Of a stretch of 64,000 nt of DNA, positions 8,114 through 16,527 are shown in pieces. The DNA comes from Solimonas thermocellulolyticum. Its GTDB lineage: Bacteria; Pseudomonadota; Gammaproteobacteria; Nevskiales; Nevskiaceae. Below the pieces are notes generated by a model that made no database searches, was not told the origin of the DNA, and was given only the letters and a program-made list of their open reading frames with translations. The stretch spans positions 62,001 to 126,000 of the forward strand of contig NZ_JBEPIJ010000005.1 in the NCBI RefSeq assembly GCF_040327995.1. Reading direction: 5' to 3'. Position 1 is the first letter of the stretch, and the number at the start of each line of letters is the position of its first letter. The position numbers and the translations under genes are program-made.

Positions 8114-9475
8114 ATGTTCCCACCGACCCTACCGGCGCTGCGCCGCGAGGCGCGCGCCAACCTGCGCCTTGCGGCGCCGATTATCGTAACCCAGTTCACG
8201 TTCATGGGTATGGGCACGGCCGATACGATCATGGCTGGCCGCTACTCGGCGCAGGGACTGGCGGCCGTCGCCGTCGGTGCGAACGTGTGGTTTCTCGCGT
8301 TCATGGTGTTCATGGGCATCCTCATGGCGTGTTCGCCGATCGTCGCGCAGCGCATCGGCGCCGGCCGCAGCGTCGGGCAGACCGGCGGCTTCGTGCGCGC
8401 CGCGCTGGCCTTCGCGGTCGTGCTCGGCCTGATCTGGATGCTCGGCATGCGCCTGGTTGCCGAGCCGGTGCTCGACGTTCTGTCGCTGCACGAGCCGGTC
8501 CGCGGCCAGGCGCGCGACTACATCCTCGCCGCATCATGGTCAGCGCTGCCGCTGTGCCTGACCTTCGTCGCGCGCCATACCGCGGAGGCGCACGGGCTGA
8601 CGCAGGTGGCCCTGCGCGCCGGTGTCGTCGGCCTGCTCGTCAACGTGTTGTTCGACTGGCTGCTGATGTACGGCCGGCTCGGCTTTCCGCAGATGGGTCC
8701 GGAGGGCTGCGCCTGGGCCACCGTTCTTGCCGCGGCAGCGATGCTGTTGACCTACGCGTTCCAATACCGGTGTAACGGCACGCTGCGCGCGCTGCAGTTG
8801 TGGCGTCTGCACACGCCGCAACTGCGCGACGACGTCGGCGAGATCCTGCGTTTGGGCCTGCCGATCATGCTGATCGTCACCGCCGAGTCTTGGATGTTCA
8901 ACATCGGCGCGCTGATGATGGCGCGCTTCGGAGCCGACACCGTCGCCGCGCACCAGATCGCGATCAATTTCGCCGCGCTGTCGTTCATGGTGCCGCTGTC
9001 GATCGGTTTCGCGACCACGGTGCGCGTGGGGCTGGCCGCCGGCGCCGGCGACGCCGCCCAGGTGCGCCTGCGCGGTCAGGCCGGCATCGTGCTGGGCGCG
9101 TGTTTCGCACTGCTGTCGGCAAGCGTGATGGCGGCGATGCCGGGCGTCATCGTCGGTCTGTACACGGATGCCGAGGCGGTGACGCCGCTGGCCGTGCGTT
9201 TTCTCTATTACGCCGCGGTATTCCAGATCTTCGACTGCATCCAGGCCACGGCCAACGGCGCGCTGCGCGGCGTCAAGGACACGCGCGTGCCGATGTTCAT
9301 CACCGTGTCGGCGTACTGGATCGTTGGCCTGCCGCTGGCCTGGTGGTTGTCGTTCCGCACGCCGACCGGGCCCTTCGGCGTGTGGTGGGGCTTTCTCATC
9401 TCGCTGGCGATTGCCGCCGCCGGGCTGTCGCTGCGGTTCGCGCTGCGCGGGTCGCGGCGCGCAGCGGCGCCGTAG
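8114..9475 (+). CDS. MATE-family multidrug/cation efflux protein (NorM-like)
   Basis: A polytopic inner-membrane antiporter of 453 residues, the usual MATE length, predicted to have 12 membrane segments in two six-helix halves. Diagnostic stretches are ANLRLAAPIIVTQFTFMGMG at the N-terminus, TIMAGRYSAQGLAAVAVGAN after it, and the second-half equivalent MARFGADTVAAHQIAINFAA. MATE proteins export drugs or organic cations in exchange for Na+ or H+; substrate cannot be read from sequence. The ATG at 8114 is chosen because upstream in-frame sequence to 7991 is low-complexity and not membrane-like. It is transcribed away from the small membrane protein gene. Confidence 0.92.
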   Translation: MFPPTLPALRREARANLRLAAPIIVTQFTFMGMGTADTIMAGRYSAQGLAAVAVGANVWFLAFMVFMGILMACSPIVAQRIGAGRSVGQTGGFVRAALAFAVVLGLIWMLGMRLVAEPVLDVLSLHEPVRGQARDYILAASWSALPLCLTFVARHTAEAHGLTQVALRAGVVGLLVNVLFDWLLMYGRLGFPQMGPEGCAWATVLAAAAMLLTYAFQYRCNGTLRALQLWRLHTPQLRDDVGEILRLGLPIMLIVTAESWMFNIGALMMARFGADTVAAHQIAINFAALSFMVPLSIGFATTVRVGLAAGAGDAAQVRLRGQAGIVLGACFALLSASVMAAMPGVIVGLYTDAEAVTPLAVRFLYYAAVFQIFDCIQATANGALRGVKDTRVPMFITVSAYWIVGLPLAWWLSFRTPTGPFGVWWGFLISLAIAAAGLSLRFALRGSRRAAAP

Positions 9476-9598
9476 CTCGAGCCTTGGCCAAACGCCTGTG
9501 ATCCAGGTCGCGGTGATCGACAGACAGCGCCCGTACAGTCGGCTCGGGCGCTCAGGATCTCGACGACGTCCGCACACCTTGGAGCGGGAGAGTGAACG

Positions 9599-10018
9599 AT
9601 GGTGCAGCTCAGACTCAAGCTCGCGCTGCTGCTCCTCGCGTTGAGCACGATCGCCGGCTGCGCGGCGGTGCCGCCGGCTGAACAGGCCTATCACACGCGG
9701 GTGATCGAGACCTGGATCGGCAAGACCGCGTCGGCGCTGTGGCTGTCATGGGGGCCGCCGGCGCGGCAATTGACTGCATCCAACGGCATCCGCTTCGACA
9801 TCTACACGCAGCGCATCGGCAAGCCCGCCGGCATCGATGACCCGGCGCTCGATCGCCTGTATGCGTCGGCTTCGGACGCCGACTGCCTGACCTATTTCGC
9901 CGTAGACCCGAAAACCGACCGCATCCTGCTCGCGCGCTGGCGCGGTACCACCTGCGCGTCGTATCCGCCGCGTCGCGGACCGGGTGCGATACGTTCGATA
10001 CAGCCAACCGGTTTTTGA
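9599..10018 (+). CDS. Putative lipoprotein of unknown function
   Basis: A 139-residue protein whose N-terminus (MVQLRLKLALLLLALSTIAGC) is a classical lipoprotein signal with lipobox TIAGC, the modified cysteine being residue 21. The mature part is small and without a domain I recognise; it includes WIGKTASALWLSWGPPARQL, the kind of motif seen in small outer-membrane lipoproteins, and two further cysteines (DADCLTYF and GTTCASY) that could pair in the periplasm. A purine-rich ribosome site (GGAGCGGGAGAG) lies just upstream of the ATG. It precedes the secreted CocE-like hydrolase in the same direction with a 57-base gap. Confidence 0.7.
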   Translation: MVQLRLKLALLLLALSTIAGCAAVPPAEQAYHTRVIETWIGKTASALWLSWGPPARQLTASNGIRFDIYTQRIGKPAGIDDPALDRLYASASDADCLTYFAVDPKTDRILLARWRGTTCASYPPRRGPGAIRSIQPTGF

Positions 10019-10075
10019 CGCGCACGGGTCGCGTACACTGCTGGCGGTCATCACAACCGCAAGTGGGGGGAAGAG

Positions 10076-11971
10076 ATGGGCGTTGAACTTCGCCCCGTAC
10101 GGCGCGCTGCCGTCGGCCTGGTATGCCTGCTGGTCGCTTCGGCGTCGACAGCGCTCGGCGCGGTCGAGCCGATCGCCAGCAGCGGCTATTTGCCGTTGTC
10201 GGACGGCACGCAACTGCGCTACTCGCTGTATCTGCCGCCGGGCGAGGGGCCGTTTCCGGCCACGCTGATCTACTCGGGTTACAACGCCGGCAACAATCCC
10301 TATGACATCAGCTTCGGTGGCATCGGACCGATGCTGCTCGAACGGGGCATCGCGGTGATCGGCGTGAGCCTACGCGGCACCGGCTGCTCGCAGGGCGTAT
10401 GGGTGCCGTTCTCGCTACGCTGGGGACCGGACGGCGCCGAAGTGGTCGACTGGATCGCGCGGCAGCCGTGGAGCGACGGCAACGTGGCGATGGCCGGCGT
10501 CTCGTTTCCGGCGATCCTCGCACTGGCGACGGCGGTGCAGCGGCCGCCGGCGCTGCGCGCGGTGCTGCCGATGGTGCCGCTCGGCGAGCTGTACCGTGAC
10601 GTCGCCTATCCCGGTGGCATCTTCAACCTGACCTTCGCCAGCGCTTGGACGCTGATGCAGAAGGTCGGCACGCCGTTTTCCTTGTTCGAGGCGCTGCAGG
10701 GCGACACGCGCTGCGGCACTGCGGTCCTCGGGCAGAACGACCCGCGTCACATCACGGTGGTCGAGGCGGCGAGCATTCCGTACGTCGACAGCGATGAGCG
10801 CTACGAGAAGTTCCTGACGCCGGAGCTCATCGAGCGCATCGCCGTGCCGGTGCTGGGGCAGGTCGGCTGGCAGGACGAGCAGCTCGGCTCGCGCGCCTGG
10901 CATGCGTTCGAACGGCTCGATCCGTCGCGCACCTGGATGCTCGGCGTCAATGGCGCGCACGGCAGCATCGTCCACAGTGCGCGTTTTCGCGCGCTGGCCG
11001 CGGATTTCCTCGAACACTTCCTGCGCGGCGGAGGGCCGCAGGACTTCGACGCGCCACGCCTGCAGATCTGGAAGGGCTTTTCGACCGATCACGAGCCGGC
11101 GCTGATCGAGACCTACGACCAATGGCCGCTGGTGCCGCAGACATTGACGCTGCATGCACAGCCGGATGGCAGCCTGCGCCCCGAGCCGCCGACGGCCGAT
11201 GCCGCGTTCAGCTATCTGTACCCGCTGCCGGCACCGAGCACGTTGACGCTGGTGCTGGTGCCCAACCCGACGCAGCTCACCTATCTGTTGCCGGTACTGC
11301 CCGGCGGCTCGGTGGCGCTAACGACGCCGGCGCTCGCCGAGGATCTGCGTATGTTCGGCCCAGCGAGCGCGGATCTGTGGCTGTCCGCGCCGGCGCTCGA
11401 CGTCGATGTCCAGGTGTCGCTGGTCGAGGTGCGGCCGGATGGACGCGAGATGTTCGTGCAGCGCGGCTGGCTGCGCGCCTCGCACCGTGCCCTCGATGAG
11501 ACGCGATCGCAGCCGCGTCTGCCGGTGCACACGCATCGGCAGGCGGACGCGAGGAATCTGACACCCGGCGAGGTGACGCCCTTGCGTGTGGAGATCATGC
11601 CGGTCGCGCACACCTTCGCCGCCGGTTCGTCGCTGCGGCTCTACATCGAGGCGCCTCTTGGCTTCTCGGGTTTTCGTCAGCTCGCGCTCAATCCGCTGCC
11701 GACGCAGGTGAGCGTGCACGTCGGCCCGCAGACGCCGACGCGCTTGGTGTTCGGTCGGGCTCCGGCGCCGAAGTCGACGTTGCGCCTGACGGACGCGCTG
11801 CCGGGCTGCGGCAGCGTCGAGAACCAGCCCTGCCGCAGTAGTCCGCAGGCCGTGCCCGAGGGCAGCCTGAGCCTTGCCGACACACCGTCGACGGGTGGTC
11901 GCGGCGGCGGCGCATGGACGCGGTGGCTGCTGCTGTTCGCCCCTTTACTGAGGCGGCGCTGCGTACAATAG
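10076..11971 (+). CDS. Secreted CocE/NonD-family (S15-like) alpha/beta hydrolase with GlyGly-CTERM-like tail
   Basis: A 631-residue exported hydrolase. Residues 1-30 form a signal peptide ending near ALGA. The alpha/beta hydrolase core has nucleophile S143 in GVSFP, and candidate acid and base residues in GQVGWQDEQL and NGAHGSIVHS. A C-terminal jelly-roll-like region with LRVEIMPVAHTFAAGSSLRL matches the X-Pro dipeptidyl-peptidase C-terminal domain seen in CocE-type esterases. The extreme C-terminus is unusual: TGGRGGGAWTRWLLLFAP followed by LLRRR, a Gly-rich linker, hydrophobic helix and Arg cluster like GlyGly-CTERM sorting signals. Substrate (ester, acyl-amide or peptide) is unknown. GGGGGGAAGAG precedes the ATG as ribosome site. 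Confidence 0.82.
   Translation: MGVELRPVRRAAVGLVCLLVASASTALGAVEPIASSGYLPLSDGTQLRYSLYLPPGEGPFPATLIYSGYNAGNNPYDISFGGIGPMLLERGIAVIGVSLRGTGCSQGVWVPFSLRWGPDGAEVVDWIARQPWSDGNVAMAGVSFPAILALATAVQRPPALRAVLPMVPLGELYRDVAYPGGIFNLTFASAWTLMQKVGTPFSLFEALQGDTRCGTAVLGQNDPRHITVVEAASIPYVDSDERYEKFLTPELIERIAVPVLGQVGWQDEQLGSRAWHAFERLDPSRTWMLGVNGAHGSIVHSARFRALAADFLEHFLRGGGPQDFDAPRLQIWKGFSTDHEPALIETYDQWPLVPQTLTLHAQPDGSLRPEPPTADAAFSYLYPLPAPSTLTLVLVPNPTQLTYLLPVLPGGSVALTTPALAEDLRMFGPASADLWLSAPALDVDVQVSLVEVRPDGREMFVQRGWLRASHRALDETRSQPRLPVHTHRQADARNLTPGEVTPLRVEIMPVAHTFAAGSSLRLYIEAPLGFSGFRQLALNPLPTQVSVHVGPQTPTRLVFGRAPAPKSTLRLTDALPGCGSVENQPCRSSPQAVPEGSLSLADTPSTGGRGGGAWTRWLLLFAPLLRRRCVQ
11964..11969 (+). promoter_or_regulatory. 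Candidate -10 element upstream of ilvD
   Basis: TACAAT overlaps the stop codon region of the CocE-like hydrolase gene and lies 36 bases before the ilvD ATG. No good -35 hexamer is visible at 16-18 bases, so the call rests on the -10 match and position alone. Confidence 0.35.
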
Positions 11972-12005
11972 CGGCCCCCGACGTCCAGCCGCGCGCCAGA
12001 AGACC

Positions 12006-13685
12006 ATGTCCGAGCCGTTCAATCGCCGATCCAAGACCATCACTCAGGGCGTGCAGCGCTCGCCCAACCGCGCGATGCTGCGGGCGGTCGGCTTCACCGA
12101 CGCGGACTTCGACAAGCCCATCGTCGGCATCGCCAACGCCCACTCGACGATGAATCCGTGCAATGCGGGCATCCAGCCGCTGGCCGATCGCGCCGCCGCC
12201 GCGATCAAGTCGGCCGGCGGCATGCCGCAGACCTTCGGCATCCCCACCGTGACCGACGGCATCTCGATGGGCACCGAGGGCATGAAATACTCGCTGGTGT
12301 CACGCGAGGTGATCGCCGACGCCATCGAAACCGCGGCGTCCTCGCAGTGCATGGATGGCCTGCTCGTCGTCGGCGGCTGCGACAAGAACATGCCGGGCGC
12401 GATGATCGGCATGCTGCGCCTGAACATCCCGTCGGTGTTCGTCTACGCAGGGACCATCAAGCCCGGCCACTGGAAGGGCGTGCCGCTGACCATCGTCTCC
12501 TCGTTCGAGGCCGTCGGGGCCTTTCAGTCCGGCAAGATGTCCAAAGAGGACTTCGACGGCATCGAGCGCAATGCCTGCCCGAGCGTCGGCGCCTGCGGCG
12601 GCATGTACACGGCGAACACGATGTCCAGCGCCTTCGAGGCGCTGGGCATGTCGCTGCTCGGCTCCTCGCAGATGGCCTCGCCCGATCCGGAGAAGGCTGA
12701 CTCGGCGGCCGAGTCCGGGCGCGTGCTGGTCGAGGCGATCCGCCGTGACTTGAAGCCGCGCGACATCGTCACGCGCAAGGCGATCGAGAATGCGATCGCG
12801 CTGGTGATGGCCACTGGTGGCTCGACCAACGCGGTGCTGCATTTCCTCGCGATCGCGCATGCCGCCCAGGTGCCGTTCACGATCGACGACATCGAAGAGA
12901 TCCGCCGGCGCACGCCGGTGCTATGCGATCTCAAGCCTTCGGGCAAATACGTGGCCGTCGATCTGCATCGCGCCGGCGGCGTGCCGCAGGTACTCAAGAT
13001 CCTGCTCGCCAACGGCTTGCTGCACGGTGATGCGCTGACCATCACCGGCCAGACCCTGGCCGAGGCCCTGCGCAACGTCCCGGAGGCGCCGCGCTCGGAC
13101 CAGGACGTGATCCGCCCGTTCGACCAGCCGATCTACCGGCAGGGTCATCTCGCCGTGCTCAAGGGCAATCTCGCGCCCGAAGGCGCGGTCGCCAAGATCA
13201 CCGGCCTCAAAAACCCGGTCATCACCGGCCCGGCGCGTGTGTTCGACTCCGAGGACGCGTGCATGGCGGCGATCATGGCCGACCGCATTCAGCCCGGCGA
13301 CGTGCTGGTGATCCGCTATGAAGGCCCCAAGGGCGGGCCCGGCATGCGCGAGATGCTCGCCCCGACCGCGGCGCTGATCGGCAAGGGCCTGGGCGAAAGC
13401 GTCGGCCTGATCACCGACGGGCGCTTCTCCGGCGGCACCTGGGGCATGGTCGTCGGCCACGTCGCGCCCGAGGCCTTCGTCGGCGGCACCATCGCGCTGG
13501 TCGAGGACGGCGACAGCATCACCATCGATGCTCACCGGCAGTTGATCCAGCTCAACGTCGACGAGGCGGTGCTGGCGCAGCGCCGCGCGGCATGGCAGCC
13601 GCCGGCACCGCGCTACACGCGCGGCGTGCTCGCCAAGTTCGCCAAGCTGGTCGGCAGCGCCGCCCGCGGCGCCGTGACCGACTAA
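12006..13685 (+). CDS. ilvD: Dihydroxy-acid dehydratase
   Basis: IlvD dehydrates 2,3-dihydroxy-3-methylvalerate or -isovalerate to the 2-keto acids in isoleucine and valine synthesis. The 559-residue protein has the short-form family length. Three conserved cysteine motifs expected to bind the Fe-S cluster are present: C52 in NPCNAG, the GGCDKNMPG motif near residue 125, and ACPSVGACGGMYTANTM near residue 195. The C-terminal substrate-channel signature TDGRFSGGTWGMVVGHVAPEA is also intact. It is monocistronic by appearance, with its own -10-like element upstream and a convergent tatD gene downstream; other ilv genes are not adjacent, except ilvE 13 kb away. Confidence 0.97.
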   Translation: MSEPFNRRSKTITQGVQRSPNRAMLRAVGFTDADFDKPIVGIANAHSTMNPCNAGIQPLADRAAAAIKSAGGMPQTFGIPTVTDGISMGTEGMKYSLVSREVIADAIETAASSQCMDGLLVVGGCDKNMPGAMIGMLRLNIPSVFVYAGTIKPGHWKGVPLTIVSSFEAVGAFQSGKMSKEDFDGIERNACPSVGACGGMYTANTMSSAFEALGMSLLGSSQMASPDPEKADSAAESGRVLVEAIRRDLKPRDIVTRKAIENAIALVMATGGSTNAVLHFLAIAHAAQVPFTIDDIEEIRRRTPVLCDLKPSGKYVAVDLHRAGGVPQVLKILLANGLLHGDALTITGQTLAEALRNVPEAPRSDQDVIRPFDQPIYRQGHLAVLKGNLAPEGAVAKITGLKNPVITGPARVFDSEDACMAAIMADRIQPGDVLVIRYEGPKGGPGMREMLAPTAALIGKGLGESVGLITDGRFSGGTWGMVVGHVAPEAFVGGTIALVEDGDSITIDAHRQLIQLNVDEAVLAQRRAAWQPPAPRYTRGVLAKFAKLVGSAARGAVTD

Positions 13686-13702
13686 AAAGCGGCGTGCCGC
13701 CG
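13684..13702 (-). terminator. Probable intrinsic terminator of tatD
   Basis: Read on the minus strand, CGGCG-GCA-CGCCG forms a five-base-pair stem with a three-base loop, followed by CTTTTT. It begins two bases after the tatD stop and overlaps the ilvD stop on the other strand. The stem is short but all G:C and the T run is good. Confidence 0.5.
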
Positions 13703-13703
13703 T

Positions 13704-14504
13704 TCAGACCCCGCTGACGCAGGGCAGGCCGAAGAACGCGCGCGCCGTGCGTGTCGTCGCGGCGGCGAGCGCCGTCTCGGTGACGCCGCGCGCCGCGGCG
13801 AGTGCGCGGACCACCCAGACGAGATGGGCCGGCTCGTTGCGCCGGTGGCTGGTCTTGGGCGCGGTGCGCGGCAAGAGATAGGGTGCGTCGGTTTCCACCA
13901 TCAGGCGCTCGTCGGGGATGATCCGCACCGCATCGACGAGATGCTTGCCGCGGCGTTCGTCGCAGATCCAGCCGGTGATGCCGATGTGGCAGTCGAGCGC
14001 GAGATAGTCCTCCAGCGCCGCCTGCGTGTCGGTGAAGCAGTGCACCACGACCGCGCCGAGTTGCGCGCGGTATTCGCGCAGCATGGCCAGAAAGTCCGAG
14101 TGCGCGTCGCGTTGATGCAGGAACAGCGGGCGCTGCGCCTGCGCGGCGATGTCGAGCTGAGCGGCGAACACGCGGCGCTGCACCTCGCGCGGCGAATAAT
14201 CGCGGAAATAGTCGAGTCCGCACTCACCGAGGGCGACGACTTGGGGCTGCGCCGAATGTTCACGGAGCTGTTCGGCGATGCGCGCATCCCAGTCGCGCGC
14301 ATGATGCGGGTGCAGTCCGGCGGTGGCGTATAGCCGCCCGGGGTGTGCGCGTGCCAGTTCCAGCGCCGCAGCGTTGCTGTCGAACGAGCTGCCGGTGACG
14401 ACGATCTGCACCACGCCGGCTGCGGCAGCGCGTTCGAGCACGGCGTCGCGGTCGGCATCGAAGCTGTCGTGGGCGAGGTTCGCTCCAATGTCGATCAACG
14501 CCAT
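13704..14504 (-). CDS. TatD-family metal-dependent hydrolase (deoxyribonuclease)
   Basis: A 266-residue TIM-barrel hydrolase of the TatD family, whose members are metal-dependent 3'-5' DNA exonucleases linked to DNA repair. The metal site is formed by the N-terminal motif MALIDIGANLAHDSF, which has N in place of the more common H in the first metal motif, then GECGLDYFRDYSP, PLFLHQRDAHSDFLAML, VVVHCFTD and a late ETDAPYLLPR. The start at 14504 is decided by a perfect AGGAGG nine bases upstream. It lies downstream of the HTTM gene on the same strand with a 127-base gap. Whether it is the TatD, YcfH or YjjV paralogue cannot be settled here; the N for H change recalls TatD itself. Confidence 0.9.
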   Translation of the reverse strand: MALIDIGANLAHDSFDADRDAVLERAAAAGVVQIVVTGSSFDSNAAALELARAHPGRLYATAGLHPHHARDWDARIAEQLREHSAQPQVVALGECGLDYFRDYSPREVQRRVFAAQLDIAAQAQRPLFLHQRDAHSDFLAMLREYRAQLGAVVVHCFTDTQAALEDYLALDCHIGITGWICDERRGKHLVDAVRIIPDERLMVETDAPYLLPRTAPKTSHRRNEPAHLVWVVRALAAARGVTETALAAATTRTARAFFGLPCVSGV

Positions 14505-14513
14505 CACGGCAAA

Positions 14514-14519
14514 CCTCCT
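14514..14519 (-). promoter_or_regulatory. Strong Shine-Dalgarno that fixes the tatD start
   Basis: On the minus strand AGGAGG stands nine bases before the ATG at 14502-14504. It excludes the longer in-frame reading back to 14663, which would add 53 residues with no similarity to the family. Confidence 0.75.
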
Positions 14520-14631
14520 GAGGCGGCGAACCGATCCGGGCCGTTTGCCAGGCATGGACGGCCAACGGCAGTCCATGGACGCGCCAGCGCACTCGCAGTG
14601 AGATCGAACAGCAGCGGTGGCGAGGAACCGA

Positions 14632-16452
14632 TCATGGCGAGGGCGTGGCTCCGGGCTTGGCAAAGCATTCGTGGCGCCACAGCACGCGCTGTTCGACTTC
14701 GGCTCGCCCCCCTGGCGGCGGTGTCATCTCCAACATGTAGATCATTCGAAAGCTCATCAGGCGGCGGTTGCGCGCATCACCTTCGAGCTTGTCGGCATTC
14801 CAGCTGCGGCACAGGTACTTGCCGTAGTAAAGACGCTGGTTCGCGTACTGCGCCTCCCACAGTCGCCCGCGGTAGGTCAGCCAGCGAATACCGCCGTGAG
14901 TTTGCGAGTAGAGCCTTGGCTTCTCGAAGCTCGGTGCGCCGCGCTCGGGATGCAGTACGTCGATCTCGCTGCCGTCGGCGAGCCGACCAGCCACCACCAG
15001 CCAGCCGTCTTCCTTGAGCGGATAGGGCGCGAACATGTTCCACAACTGGTCGATGCGAATGATGCGAAACAGCGGGGTCAGCGCCGCATAGCTGGCCTGC
15101 GGCGGCATGCCGATCGTATGCCCGTTCCAGACCAGGACGAGGACTACGAAGACCGCGGCGATACCGTTCCAGAAGCGCCCGAGTTCCCAGCGCATCGTCC
15201 GTCGCGGCAGCAGCCATGCGGTCAGACGACCGAAGGTGCCGCGGTTGCGCGCGACGAAGTCATAGACGGCATTGCCCGGCCGTTCCAGCGCCGGTAGCCG
15301 CAGCAGTGGATACAGCCAGCCCAGCAGCGGCGAGTGTTTGACCAAGATGGTGAACGCCGGCCACTTGAGGTAGGCCTGCTCGTCGCCGTCGATGACCACC
15401 CAGGAGTAGTTCGCTTCCATCAGCGTGCGTGCGCGCGGCGTCTGCTGCGCGGGTGCGATCGGGCTGCGCGGCAGAATCAGGAACTGCTGGAACAACTGGC
15501 AGGACTTCAGACAGAAACCGCAGTCGATGTCGTAGTAGATGCGCGGCGGCTGCGGATGGCGGCGCCGGTGGCGACGGTCCAGCGCGTCCCAGACCCAGCC
15601 GCCGGTGAACACCGTCAATGAGGCGAGGCTCACGTACGGGAAATGGCCGAGTTCCAGGCACAGCAGAAAGCCCACATGCATCAGCATGAAGCACAGCATC
15701 AGGCCGAAGCGCAGGTATTTGAGCAGCAGCGGCGTGAAGATCAGAATCGGCCCGAGCAGTTCGAGCCACCAGACGTAAAAGCTCAGCGCCTTGGTCAGCG
15801 GCAGGAACTCGTTCAGCAGCTTGCCCAGCGGCAGCACATGGCGGTCCAGCGACAGCGCGTAGTAGACCGCGGTGTAATCCGGTACCCACTCGCGCCCCGA
15901 TTTGAGGATTGCGCTGAAGAAGTAGACCGACATCACCTGCAGCAGCAAGCCGACGCTGGCCCAGGATAAGTGAAGATTCTCCTGCGGCGGCGGATTCTCG
16001 GCGAGGGCCGCGTCGACCGAAAAGCGCGCGCCCAGCGGCAGGAACATCGACCAGAACAACAGGCAGCAGATCAACAGGTCGCCGCCGATCAACACCACCG
16101 GATTGCGATTCAGCAGCGAGGCCCACATCACGAAGGAAGCGATCGTCGCTAGCCTTGTGCGCCAGCCGAGCGTGAACATCAGTGCCAGCACGCACTGCAG
16201 CAGCAACAGTACGACGACGAACCAGGCCTGGCCGCCGGCGAGGAACAGCGACAGGCGCGGACCGATTTCCGATTCGATCAGCCAGGCGCGCGGCATCACG
16301 CCCGTGTCGGCCCAGAAGGCACCGACATCGCCGAACGCGGTCAGCAGGTTGCAGAACAGCACGCTGCCGAGGGCGAAGCGGAACAGCGCCAGCGTGCGCA
16401 GGTCGATGCCGAAGATATCGGCAAGACGGGGGAAGCGTTGCGTCAGATCCAT
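14632..16452 (-). CDS. HTTM-domain membrane protein fused to a DCC (DUF393) thiol-disulfide oxidoreductase-like domain
   Basis: A 606-residue two-part protein. Residues 1-295 form a multi-pass HTTM domain, the family that includes vitamin-K-dependent gamma-carboxylase: LALFRFALGSVLFCNLL, ASLLNRNPVVLIGGDLLI and SFYVWWLELLGPILIFTPL are typical. Residues 304 to about 420 are a DCC/DUF393 domain with the redox motif D308-x-D-C311-G-F-C314 right after a basic linker. A further membrane helix (GRFWNGIAAVFVVLVLVW) and a soluble C-terminal region follow. I use the ATG at 16452; the TTG at 16488 would fall in the tail of the upstream terminator. Family members probably carry out membrane-linked redox or modification chemistry, but no substrate is known. 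The Gly/Thr-repeat protein gene lies immediately upstream. Confidence 0.82.
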   Translation of the reverse strand: MDLTQRFPRLADIFGIDLRTLALFRFALGSVLFCNLLTAFGDVGAFWADTGVMPRAWLIESEIGPRLSLFLAGGQAWFVVVLLLLQCVLALMFTLGWRTRLATIASFVMWASLLNRNPVVLIGGDLLICCLLFWSMFLPLGARFSVDAALAENPPPQENLHLSWASVGLLLQVMSVYFFSAILKSGREWVPDYTAVYYALSLDRHVLPLGKLLNEFLPLTKALSFYVWWLELLGPILIFTPLLLKYLRFGLMLCFMLMHVGFLLCLELGHFPYVSLASLTVFTGGWVWDALDRRHRRRHPQPPRIYYDIDCGFCLKSCQLFQQFLILPRSPIAPAQQTPRARTLMEANYSWVVIDGDEQAYLKWPAFTILVKHSPLLGWLYPLLRLPALERPGNAVYDFVARNRGTFGRLTAWLLPRRTMRWELGRFWNGIAAVFVVLVLVWNGHTIGMPPQASYAALTPLFRIIRIDQLWNMFAPYPLKEDGWLVVAGRLADGSEIDVLHPERGAPSFEKPRLYSQTHGGIRWLTYRGRLWEAQYANQRLYYGKYLCRSWNADKLEGDARNRRLMSFRMIYMLEMTPPPGGRAEVEQRVLWRHECFAKPGATPSP

Positions 16453-16487
16453 GTCCCGAGCGGAAATCGACAGCGACACAAATGACA

Positions 16488-16508
16488 AGGGGAGCCGGCG
16501 GCTCCCCT
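16488..16508 (-). terminator. Intrinsic terminator after the Gly/Thr-repeat protein gene
   Basis: A perfect stem GGGGAGCC/GGCTCCCC with a GCC loop, extended to nine pairs by an outer A:T pair, is followed on the minus strand by the T-rich TTGTCATTTG. It lies between the repeat protein stop (16528) and the HTTM start (16452), so those two same-strand genes are probably separated transcriptionally at least in part. Confidence 0.75.
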
Positions 16509-16527
16509 GGTCGACCGATTGAACGGC

